DNA of 64,000 bases, taken from positions 186,001 through 250,000 of the forward strand of contig NZ_JBNPXQ010000009.1 in assembly GCF_050433225.1 (NCBI RefSeq), given 5' to 3'. Each line of letters opens with the position of its first letter. Position 1 is the first letter of the stretch. The notes under the pieces are model-generated. The model had not been told where the DNA came from, ran no database searches, and was given only the letters and a program-made list of their open reading frames with translations. Of this stretch, positions 40,141 through 48,631 are shown piece by piece. Position numbers and translations under genes: made by a program. This DNA is from Sphingomonas_D zeicaulis. Its GTDB lineage: Bacteria > Pseudomonadota > Alphaproteobacteria > Sphingomonadales > Sphingomonadaceae.

Positions 40141-42344
40141 TGGGCCGCGCCTCCCCCGTGCAGACCAGCTTCAACGGCGGCGAGCTTTCGCCGCGGCTGT
40201 GGGGGCGCAACGACCAGGCCATCTATGGCCTCGGCGTGAAGGAAATGCTCGGCTTCGTGCCGGTGCTGCAGGGGCCGGCGGTGGCGGCGCCGGGGCTGCG
40301 CTACGTGGAGCATGCGCGAGGGCCGGCGCGCCTGATCCCGTTCGAATACAACGTCACCCAATCCTATGTGATCGAAGCGACCGATAACATCTTCCGCTTC
40401 TACACGAACGACGTGCGGATCGAGACGGTGCCGGGATCGCCCCTCGAAGTGGCGACGCCGTGGGGGATGGACCAGGTGCGGGCGCTGGATTTCCACCAGT
40501 CGGCCGATGTGCTGTATCTGGTCTATGGCGCGACGCCGCCGCGGCAGCTGAACCGGATCGGCGCGCTGAATTTCGTGCTTGAGCAAATGGCGCTGCGCGG
40601 CGGCCCGCTGGCGGATCCCAATATCGACGAGACGCTGATGGTGAGCGTCAGCGGCACGACGGGCACGATCACGATCACGGCGAACGACGTGCTGTTTCAG
40701 CCCGGCGATGTCGGCGGCCTCTTCCAGATCGAGGCGGCCGATTTCAACGACACGCCGGCATGGGAACCGGGGGTCGACGGGATCACGCTGAGCGCACGGC
40801 GGACATGGGAGGGGCGCGTGTATCGCGCGGCGCAACTCTCGTCCGACAATCGCACCGGCACCGTGCCCCCGACGCATGTCAGCGGCAGCGAATGGGATGG
40901 CAGCGCGGTCGGCACCGACATCAACGACAAGGGGCCGTACGGCATCCTTTGGGAATATCTCTATGACCGGTTCGGCCTGGTCGAGATCACCGGCTACACC
41001 AACGACACGACGGTAACCGCGACGGTTAAGCGCCGGCTGGCGGACAGCCTGATCACCGATCCATCCTGGCGGTGGACGTTCGGCGCGTTCAGCAACGCGC
41101 GCGGCTGGCCGGAGGCGGTAACGATCTGGAACGAACGTCTGATCCTCGCCAAGGGCGCGACGATCTACGGCTCGGTCGTCGGCGACTATAACGACTTCTC
41201 GGCGCGCAACGATTTCGGCGAGGTGACCGCCGATATGGCGTTCACCGTGACGCTGCCGAACCCGAACAGCGTGCGGTGGATGGCGGCCGATCGGCAGCTG
41301 CTGGTGGGCACCGCGCGCGCCGAGATCGCGATCGGGCCGGCGGGCGCGACTGGTGCTGTGGGGCCGACGAACATCGCGGCCGTCACCCAATCGACCTATG
41401 GCAGCGCGACGTCGAAGCCGGTGCTGGCGGATGGGCGCGTGCTGTTCGTCCAGCGCGCGGGGCGCAAGGTGCTGGAAATGGGCTATGCGATCGAGACCGA
41501 TCGCTATGAGGCGCCCGACCTGACGCGGCTGGCGGAGCATCTTGGCGCCAAGGGCTTCGTCGAGCTCGCATGGCAGCAGGAACCGGAAAAGCTGATCTGG
41601 GCGGTGCTGCGCAACGGCGAGCTCGCCAGCCTGACCTATTCGCCCAGCCAAAAGGTGATGGGCTGGGCGCGCCGCGAACTGGGCGGCGGGATGAAGGCTG
41701 TATCGGTGTGCGCGATCACCGACCCATCGGGGCAGCGCGACCAGCTGTGGGTTTCGGTGCGCAAGGGCGGCGAATATTTCGTGCTGCGCGCCGAGAAGAT
41801 GTGGGAAACCGGTGACGATCAGAAAGACGCGTTTCTGGTCGATGCCGGGTTGAGCCGCGACGGCGCGCCGATCAGCACGATCAGCATGCCGCACCTGCCC
41901 GGTGCCAAGGTGAGCGTGCTGATCGACGGCAAGGCGCATCCCGACGTACAGCTGGACAATGACGGCAACGGGACGCTGCTCTATGCGGGCAGTAAGATCG
42001 TTGCCGGCTTCCCCTATCCCAGCCGGATCCGGACGCTGACGATCGAGGCCGGCGGCGACGACGGCACCGCGCAGGCGAAAATCAAGCGGATCCCGCGGGT
42101 GACGCTGCGGCTGCTGGAAACGCTGGGGCTGCGGATCGGCGTGCAGGCGATGGAAGCGCAGACGATCACTTTCCGCCTGCCCGACGATCCGATGAACCAG
42201 GCGGTGCCGCTGTTTACCGGCGACAAGGTGCTGGAAACCGGCGGCGTCTTCGAACGCGGCGGCGAAATCCTGATCGAGCGCTTCCAGCCGCTGCCGGCGA
42301 CCCTGCTGGCGATCTATCCCGATGTCGTGGTGGGGCCGCGATGA
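40140..42344 (+). CDS. tail tubular protein B (gp12-like nozzle)
   Basis: 734 residues. VQTSFNGGELSPRLWGRND at the N-terminus, RLIPFEYNVTQSYVIEATDN, MDQVRALDFHQSADVLYLVY and PEAVTIWNERLILA fit podovirus nozzle proteins, predominantly beta. Forms the tail tip with tail protein A. Confidence 0.9.
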   Translation: MGRASPVQTSFNGGELSPRLWGRNDQAIYGLGVKEMLGFVPVLQGPAVAAPGLRYVEHARGPARLIPFEYNVTQSYVIEATDNIFRFYTNDVRIETVPGSPLEVATPWGMDQVRALDFHQSADVLYLVYGATPPRQLNRIGALNFVLEQMALRGGPLADPNIDETLMVSVSGTTGTITITANDVLFQPGDVGGLFQIEAADFNDTPAWEPGVDGITLSARRTWEGRVYRAAQLSSDNRTGTVPPTHVSGSEWDGSAVGTDINDKGPYGILWEYLYDRFGLVEITGYTNDTTVTATVKRRLADSLITDPSWRWTFGAFSNARGWPEAVTIWNERLILAKGATIYGSVVGDYNDFSARNDFGEVTADMAFTVTLPNPNSVRWMAADRQLLVGTARAEIAIGPAGATGAVGPTNIAAVTQSTYGSATSKPVLADGRVLFVQRAGRKVLEMGYAIETDRYEAPDLTRLAEHLGAKGFVELAWQQEPEKLIWAVLRNGELASLTYSPSQKVMGWARRELGGGMKAVSVCAITDPSGQRDQLWVSVRKGGEYFVLRAEKMWETGDDQKDAFLVDAGLSRDGAPISTISMPHLPGAKVSVLIDGKAHPDVQLDNDGNGTLLYAGSKIVAGFPYPSRIRTLTIEAGGDDGTAQAKIKRIPRVTLRLLETLGLRIGVQAMEAQTITFRLPDDPMNQAVPLFTGDKVLETGGVFERGGEILIERFQPLPATLLAIYPDVVVGPR

Positions 42345-42365
42345 CGCGCAAAGGAGGAAAGTTCA

Positions 42366-42767
42366 ATGCGTACGATTGAAGATCACAAGGTCAATCCAGC
42401 GAACGATGTTCTACGGGTTGAAGTGTTGGATGAGCCAGGTGCCGGCGGTGCTAATCACTATTACCGCGTCACCGGCTTTAACAGCAGCACGAACCCGTCG
42501 GATCCTTTCGCAGCCACCCTCGGCCCAACGGACGCTTCCGGGATCTTGTTTCAGAATGGCCCGATTGGGGAAGTCGGGGTTAACGGCCTGACGCAGGAAG
42601 TTCTGCTAGCGATCGTGGCGGATCGGCTTCGTGCTTTTCAAGCCGGTCCTTTCGCGTGTCGCGCTAACGAGCACGCGCTGGTGCACGTTGAGGAAGCCAT
42701 GCACTGGCTGCAGCAGCGGACGATAGAGCGCATGCGGCGTGGCGTTGAGGGCACGCACGTCAAGTGA
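42366..42767 (+). CDS. Tad1/Acb2-domain protein: putative anti-Thoeris/anti-CBASS nucleotide sponge
   Basis: 133 residues with a very strong ribosome site (AAGGAGG). N-terminal beta part (VLRVEVLDEPGAGGANHYYRV) followed by LFQNGPIGEVGVNGLTQE, LLAIVADRLRAFQAGPFACR, ALVHVEEAMHWLQQRT and a terminal RRGVEGT, the pattern I know from Acb2/Tad1-domain phage proteins. Tad1 proteins form oligomers that bind gcADPR or cyclic oligonucleotides and so disarm Thoeris and CBASS. The gene is AT-richer than the flanking tail genes, as expected of an inserted moron; GTGA overlap with the next gene. Confidence 0.72.
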   Translation: MRTIEDHKVNPANDVLRVEVLDEPGAGGANHYYRVTGFNSSTNPSDPFAATLGPTDASGILFQNGPIGEVGVNGLTQEVLLAIVADRLRAFQAGPFACRANEHALVHVEEAMHWLQQRTIERMRRGVEGTHVK

Positions 42768-43198
42768 TCGGAATTACCCCCTTCGTCGCGGCCGATCTCG
42801 ATGCGCTGGTGCTGCAGGATGCGCAGCGGCGCGAGATCGTGGCGCTGGGGGCGGTGGGCGCCGGGCCGCGGCTGGAAGCGGCCGGTCCGGCGTTCACGGC
42901 GCGCGACGCCGGCGGGCGGGTGATCGCGTGCGCGGGGCTGATCGAGGTGCATGCGGGGCATGCCACCGCGTGGGCGCGGCTGGCGGCCGACAAGGGCCAT
43001 GACTTCGTGGCATTCACGCGCGCGACGCGGCGGGTGCTCGATGCGTCCAGCTACCGCAGGATCGACACGCCGGTGATGGCGGATTTCCTCGCCGGGTGTC
43101 GCTGGGCGCAGTTGCTGGGGATGGGGCTGGAAGCGCGGCTGCGCGCGTACGGCGCGGGGGGCGAGGATGTGCTCGTCTATGCCAGGGTGAAGGGCTGA
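42764..43198 (+). CDS. gp13-like GNAT-fold phage protein
   Basis: 144 residues from GTG 42764. ITPFVAADLDALVLQDAQRREI, then VIACAGLIEVHAGHATAWARLA and AQLLGMGLEARLRAYGAGGEDVLVYARV fit the acetyltransferase-like gp13 protein family found before internal virion genes in T7-like phages. A catalytic role is doubtful; virion assembly is likely. Confidence 0.75.
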   Translation: MIGITPFVAADLDALVLQDAQRREIVALGAVGAGPRLEAAGPAFTARDAGGRVIACAGLIEVHAGHATAWARLAADKGHDFVAFTRATRRVLDASSYRRIDTPVMADFLAGCRWAQLLGMGLEARLRAYGAGGEDVLVYARVKG

Positions 43199-43800
43199 TG
43201 GGCGCTGCGGCGGGTCCGATCGGAATGGGGCTGCAGGTGATCGGCACGCTCTATGGTGCTGTGAGCCAATATCAGGGGCTGCGGCAGCAGGCGGCGACCG
43301 ATCGAGAGAATGCCCGGCTGAGCGAGCTGGAAGGCGCGCAGCAGGAAAGCGACATCCGGCGCGAGGAACGCGCGGTGAGCGGCGACGCGATCGCGGCGAT
43401 GGGTGCGAACGGCCTGCGCGTCGGCACCGGATCCGCGCTGGCGCTGCTCGAACAGAATGCGATCGAGCGGGAAACCGCGGTGCTGAACGCCCGCTACGGC
43501 GCCGCGCGGCAGGCGCTGGCGCTGCGCGAACAGGCGCGCGCGAAAAAGAAAGCGGCGGGCGATGCGCTGTTTACGGGCATCCTGAGCGCCGGCGCGCAGG
43601 CGCTGACGGGCATGTCGAGCGCCAGCGCCTCGGCCGATGTGAGCGCCGCGGCCGGCAATGTGCGCGCGGCGCAGCTGCCGGCGCTGCCGGGGCAATCGAT
43701 GCCGCTGCCGTCGACCGCGAGCCTGACGGGGCAGCGGCCGGCGACGCGCGCGCCCAGTCGCTACTTCCCGACGCAGACTGACGATTGGGTGAACTGGTAA
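43198..43800 (+). CDS. internal virion protein (gp14-like)
   Basis: 200 residues from ATG 43198 (TGATG). A hydrophobic N-terminus, coiled coil with SDIRREERAVSGDAIAAMGANGLRVGTGSALALLEQNAIE, a signature of podovirus gp14-type ejection proteins, and a helical C-terminus. It is probably ejected into the host envelope with DNA. Confidence 0.8.
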   Translation: MGAAAGPIGMGLQVIGTLYGAVSQYQGLRQQAATDRENARLSELEGAQQESDIRREERAVSGDAIAAMGANGLRVGTGSALALLEQNAIERETAVLNARYGAARQALALREQARAKKKAAGDALFTGILSAGAQALTGMSSASASADVSAAAGNVRAAQLPALPGQSMPLPSTASLTGQRPATRAPSRYFPTQTDDWVNW

Positions 43801-45851
43801 TGGCGGTGCCGCCCCTCTTCCGCGCGCCGGAACGTCCCCGCGCGATGCTGATCCCCGGCCAGCCGGTGACGCCCGGCATCGGCGAGGGCCTGCAGGCGCT
43901 GGGCGAAGGGCTGAGCCGTTCGGCGGAGATCCGCGCGGCGGCGGATGAGCGGGTGGCGCAGCTCGATCACCAGGCGGCGCTGATCGAGAAGGAAAACCAG
44001 CAACGGGCCGAGCGCTCCGATGTCGCGGTGCGCTTCGCCACGATGCAGGGCACGCTGCAGGGATCGGTGGCGGAAATGCGTGCCTCGGCGCCGGCCGGCG
44101 CTGTCGGGCATGAAGCCGCGGTTGGCAAGCTGCTCGACGAACAGACGCTGGCCTTTCTCGACGGCATCACCGATCCGGAGATCCGCCAGCAATTCCAGCC
44201 TGACGTTGCCCAGCTCCGCGCGCGGGTGACATCGGGCGAACAGGCGTTCGCGATCGGCCAGCGGGCGAAGGCGGAGGCGACCAACTTCGAAGCGCTGACC
44301 GGCCAGCTCGGCGCTAACCTGTTCACGGATCCGAGCGACGCATCGCTGCAGCTGGCGCTGGGCGTAACGGAAAAGCAGATCGCGGCGATGCCGCTGCCCG
44401 ACGATGCGAAAAACGAGCTGCGGCGCGATGCGCGCGAGAAGCTGACGTTGAGTGCGTGGCAGGGCGTGCTGCAGGTGAACCCGACTGGCGCCCTTGAAGC
44501 CATCCAAAAGGGCACGTTCAACAGCGTGTTCAATGGCCAGCAGCTCGCGGCAATGTCGGCGCAGGCGCAGGCAAAGATTGCCCAGATCGAGGCGCAGCAG
44601 CGGGCGGCGGTCTCGCAGGCGACGGGTGAGGCGAACGAAGCGGATCGCCTCGTCGTCGAGCAGGTGAATGACGGCGTGGCGGCTGATGTCGGTGAGCTGC
44701 GCGGTCGCGCCGCGGCGGCGCGCGCGCGGGGTGAGGAAGGCCTCGCCTATGATCTCGATCGGGCGGCTGACAAGAGCGAGGTGAACGCGCTTTACGGCGC
44801 CGCCACGCCGAATGAGATCGCGCAGCAGCGCAACACGATCACCGGCACCAAGGGCTGGGAGAAGGATCCCCGGCAGGTGGCGCGGGTGACGGCGCTCGAC
44901 ACGCTGCTTTCCCAAGCGCGGCAGGAGGTGAAAACCGATGCGCTTTCGCGGGCCGCGCGGGCAAGTGGCAAGGTGCTGGTGCCGCTGGATCTGAACGACG
45001 CGATGAGCGTCGGCGCGCGACTGGCGACGGCGCGCGATGCGCGGGCGCGCTATGGCGGTCGCCTGCAGCTGCTGACGCCCGATGAGGCGGCGACGATCAA
45101 ACAGCAGCTGGACGCGGGCAGGCCGGCCGATCGCGCGGCGTTGATCTCGGTGTTCGCCGATGCGTCGCGGCGTCATGACGAACCGGACCTGGCCGAAGCG
45201 GCATTGCGCCAGATTGCGCCTGGTCGGGCGGACTATGTCTGGATGTCGACGCTGGCGGCGATGCGCGATCGCAGCGTCGGCCGCGCGCATGTGCAACAGG
45301 CGCTCGATGGCTATGAGCGGCTGAAAGCCAATCCGAAGCTGATCGACGAAGGCGCCGCGCGGCGCGAATTCCAGATCGAGACCGGATCCGCGCTGTCTCG
45401 CCTCGCCGGCCCCGATCAGGGCAGTCTGTGGAGCGTGGCGAAGGGCATCTATGCGAGCCGCGCCACCGCTGCCGGCGCTGAGGTGTTCGATCGCGACCTG
45501 TGGCGGCAGGCGGTGCGGGATGCCGCCGGCGCCGCAGGCAATACCGGCGGCATCGTCGACTGGCGGCGGGGTGAAAAGGTGCTGCTGCCGACGGGCATGA
45601 CGCGTGGCAATCTTGAGGTGACGATCGCGCGCGCCGACGACAAGGCGCTGGCGCAGTACGGCAGCAACGGCCGCGGCCCGATGTTCCGCGATCGGATGGT
45701 GACGGCGGCCGAGCTCAAGCGGCTGGTGCCGGTGGCGCTGGACAATGAGGGTTTCTACGCGTTCCGCGATGCCTCCGGCAATTTCCTCTCAGGCGCCGGC
45801 GGACTGTATGTGCTCGACGTCAAGCGCCTCGCGCGCGGGCTGGCACAATGA
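43800..45851 (+). CDS. internal virion protein (gp15-like)
   Basis: 683 residues from ATG 43800 (TAATG overlap). Long helical protein rich in Ala/Gln/Arg, with coiled-coil character throughout and no catalytic motif visible. Size and order after gp14-like protein indicate the second ejection protein. The C-terminus FYAFRDASGNFLSGAGGLYVLDV is more beta-like. Confidence 0.75.
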   Translation: MAVPPLFRAPERPRAMLIPGQPVTPGIGEGLQALGEGLSRSAEIRAAADERVAQLDHQAALIEKENQQRAERSDVAVRFATMQGTLQGSVAEMRASAPAGAVGHEAAVGKLLDEQTLAFLDGITDPEIRQQFQPDVAQLRARVTSGEQAFAIGQRAKAEATNFEALTGQLGANLFTDPSDASLQLALGVTEKQIAAMPLPDDAKNELRRDAREKLTLSAWQGVLQVNPTGALEAIQKGTFNSVFNGQQLAAMSAQAQAKIAQIEAQQRAAVSQATGEANEADRLVVEQVNDGVAADVGELRGRAAAARARGEEGLAYDLDRAADKSEVNALYGAATPNEIAQQRNTITGTKGWEKDPRQVARVTALDTLLSQARQEVKTDALSRAARASGKVLVPLDLNDAMSVGARLATARDARARYGGRLQLLTPDEAATIKQQLDAGRPADRAALISVFADASRRHDEPDLAEAALRQIAPGRADYVWMSTLAAMRDRSVGRAHVQQALDGYERLKANPKLIDEGAARREFQIETGSALSRLAGPDQGSLWSVAKGIYASRATAAGAEVFDRDLWRQAVRDAAGAAGNTGGIVDWRRGEKVLLPTGMTRGNLEVTIARADDKALAQYGSNGRGPMFRDRMVTAAELKRLVPVALDNEGFYAFRDASGNFLSGAGGLYVLDVKRLARGLAQ

Positions 45852-48631
45852 GCGGCCGACTGCAGCGGCAATCGGAGCTCGGCGCGAGCGCGGCGATCGG
45901 CGTGCCTGTGCTCGACGCCCCGCCGCCGTTGTCGTGGGGCGACGCGATCGGTGCTCAGTTTCGATCCGCGCGTGCAGGGCCTGACTGGGGCTGGAACGAA
46001 TACCGCTATGAGCGGGACATCATCGATCCGCTGACGGCGGAAGCGACGAAGCGCGGCTATCGCGACATCCTGCCATCGGAGGCGCGCACGCTGCCGCAGG
46101 GGCGCCCCGGGCAGACAAGCTATTCGGCGAAGACAGCGATGGAGGGCTTGCCCGATATCGAGGCCGCGCGGATCGAGGGGCTGCTTGCCTTCGTCCAGCG
46201 CGAGCGGCAGGCGGGGCGGCCGTTCGATCGCAAGTTCGACGAGATCCATGATCGTGCCTCCCTGCAGGCCTATGCCCAACGGCGGCGGCGGGAGGATTTC
46301 GAGGCGGCCAACCGGGATCTCGAAGGCACAACGGGGCTGACCTATTGGGGCAGCCTGGTCGCCGGCGCCGGCGGCGCCGGGCTGATGGATCCCAGCAGCT
46401 ATCTGCCGATCGGCGGCGCCGCGAAACAGGGCGCTTCGCTGGGCGTGCGCGTGTTGAAGGGGGCGGCCGAAGGCGCCGCGATCAACATGGGCTTCGCCGC
46501 GGTGATGGAGGGCAATGTGCGCCGCGACGCGCGCGAGGTGTTCGGCATCGAGCGCGGCATCGGCGACACCGCGACGGATCTCGCCATGGCGGGCGTGCTC
46601 GGTGCCGTCGTCGGCGGTGGCGTCCAGGGCGCCGGCGAGCTGGGCGGCGCGATCGGGCGGAGCGAGCGGGTTGGCCGGTTTCAGGATGCGGCCGCGCAAA
46701 AGCTGTTCGACAGTCTGCCGGAGGCGGTGCAGCGCCGGTGGCTGGACGCCGGCACGATCGAGCCGCGGGTGGCCGCGGAACAGTTCAAGGCGGCGGTGCC
46801 TGATGACAGCCGCACGCCGACCGAAAAGGCGGCGCTGGCGGCGGTGGAGCGCGATGCGGATATCGCGGAGGCCAGCCCGTTCCGGCCGACGATGACCGGC
46901 GAGGCGGCGAACGACGGCGGGCTGCGCGGCGTGTTCGATGCGATCCTTGCCGATCGGCCGCCGCCCTCGACGCGATCGGCGCTGATGACGTCGGTCGCCT
47001 CACCCGACGCCGGCGCCGGGGCGGCGGCGGTGAAGGCGAAGATCCGGCAGGCCGAAAGCGGCGGGAACGATGCGGCGGTGCCGCGTGTCGATCCGCGAAC
47101 CGGCAAGCGGCCGTCGAGCGCTTCGGGCCGCTATCAGTTCGTCCGCGGCACCTTCCTCTCCTACTACAAGCGGCGCTTCGGCGCCGGGGGGCTGAGCGAC
47201 GACGCGATCTGGGCGAAACGCTTCGACGGCGGCCTGCAGGAACGGCTGATGGACGATCTGCTGGCGGACAATACCGCCAGCCTGCGCGCGATGGGGCAGC
47301 CGGCGACGGCGGGCAATCTCTACCTGATGCACTTCCTTGGGCCGGAGGGCGCGCGCAAGGTGTTCCGCGCCGCGCCGGGTGCCAGCGCCGAAGCCGTGCT
47401 GGGCAAGGGGGTGGTCGATGCCAACCCGTTCCTGCGCGGGATGTCCGCTGAGGATGTCATCGCGTGGACGCATAACAAGATGGGGCAGACGCCGGCGCCG
47501 CGTGGCGCCGAGCTGCGCCCGGACCTGTTCCCCGATGCGGAGGCGCACGCGGCCGCGCAATATGCGCGGAGCCTAGAGGAAAATGCGCGGATCGAGCGGG
47601 AGGCCGCACAGGCCGAACCGTTGGCGATCATCGATGATGGCACGCCCGACGCGCCGATCGCGCCGGCTCATCGGGAGGCGCTGGATCCTGCTGATCGCAC
47701 CGACATCCTTGCCGCGAACGACGATGGTGATGTTGCGGCGGGCCAGAAAAGCCCTGCCGACGTCATCGTTGAGCGGCTGGCGGAATTCGATCGTACTCGG
47801 CCGGCCACCTCTAAAGACACCGAATATCTGATTTCGTCGCCTGGTAGACCTGACACGCGCGTGGGTAACATCGCGGCGGCGCGGCGGGAACTGGCGCGCC
47901 GGGCAAATGATGCCGGCAAGTATGACGATCTGTTCGCCGCGATTTCCGACTATGGCGGGAAGAAGGGCAAGGGCGCTCAAGATGCCCGGTTCGGTGATAT
48001 CCGCATCCAGCGGGGGATCTACGAGCAGCTGGAACGTACCCCGCGCGGGCCGGGCCGAGAGTTCGACCCTGAGGGTGTGCGCCAGATTGCGGACGATGAT
48101 GCGGGTGTAAATGCCGCCTCGGTTCCGGCCGCGCTTGCGGATGCGGTGAGCAGCCTGCTTGGCACCGGCAAATGGATCGTGGCGCCGCAGATCAGCAAGG
48201 CCCTGCGGGCGCGTGGCTATGAACAGGTGATCACGCCCGCGCGCTTCGAGGCGATGCGGCAGCGCTGGGCGGCGGAAAACCCGGAGGCCGCGGCGGCGCC
48301 GGTGTCCGACGTCGCACAGGCGCCGGTGGCGCCCGATGCGGTCGAGCAAGTGGTGGCGTTGGCCGATCTGGAAGCGCAGGCGGTTTCGAAGGATTGGGAC
48401 GATCCCGTCGGCGGCCCCGCGGCAAAGCAGCAGAGCGACAGTCTGGAACACGATATCCGGATGGCGATCGAGCGCGGCGAGGCAGAGCAGTATCGCGTCG
48501 ATATCGAGGGTGAGGAACGTTCGATCGCCGAGATCCTCGACGAAACTGATCGCGATCTGGACGCGGTGGAAAAGGCGCGCACCTGCATGATCCCGCCGAA
48601 GCCGAAGGGGGGTGGCAATGTCGCTGGCTGA
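45848..48631 (+). CDS. internal virion protein with lytic transglycosylase domain
   Basis: 927 residues, ATGA overlap with the previous gene. A glycine-rich hydrophobic region lies at about 160-270. Near residue 396 KIRQAESGGNDAA followed by SASGRYQFVRGTFLSYY is a soluble-lytic-transglycosylase motif with catalytic Glu, used to open peptidoglycan during DNA ejection. The C-terminal third is acidic and helical, ending CMIPPKPKG. Confidence 0.85.
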   Translation: MSGRLQRQSELGASAAIGVPVLDAPPPLSWGDAIGAQFRSARAGPDWGWNEYRYERDIIDPLTAEATKRGYRDILPSEARTLPQGRPGQTSYSAKTAMEGLPDIEAARIEGLLAFVQRERQAGRPFDRKFDEIHDRASLQAYAQRRRREDFEAANRDLEGTTGLTYWGSLVAGAGGAGLMDPSSYLPIGGAAKQGASLGVRVLKGAAEGAAINMGFAAVMEGNVRRDAREVFGIERGIGDTATDLAMAGVLGAVVGGGVQGAGELGGAIGRSERVGRFQDAAAQKLFDSLPEAVQRRWLDAGTIEPRVAAEQFKAAVPDDSRTPTEKAALAAVERDADIAEASPFRPTMTGEAANDGGLRGVFDAILADRPPPSTRSALMTSVASPDAGAGAAAVKAKIRQAESGGNDAAVPRVDPRTGKRPSSASGRYQFVRGTFLSYYKRRFGAGGLSDDAIWAKRFDGGLQERLMDDLLADNTASLRAMGQPATAGNLYLMHFLGPEGARKVFRAAPGASAEAVLGKGVVDANPFLRGMSAEDVIAWTHNKMGQTPAPRGAELRPDLFPDAEAHAAAQYARSLEENARIEREAAQAEPLAIIDDGTPDAPIAPAHREALDPADRTDILAANDDGDVAAGQKSPADVIVERLAEFDRTRPATSKDTEYLISSPGRPDTRVGNIAAARRELARRANDAGKYDDLFAAISDYGGKKGKGAQDARFGDIRIQRGIYEQLERTPRGPGREFDPEGVRQIADDDAGVNAASVPAALADAVSSLLGTGKWIVAPQISKALRARGYEQVITPARFEAMRQRWAAENPEAAAAPVSDVAQAPVAPDAVEQVVALADLEAQAVSKDWDDPVGGPAAKQQSDSLEHDIRMAIERGEAEQYRVDIEGEERSIAEILDETDRDLDAVEKARTCMIPPKPKGGGNVAG

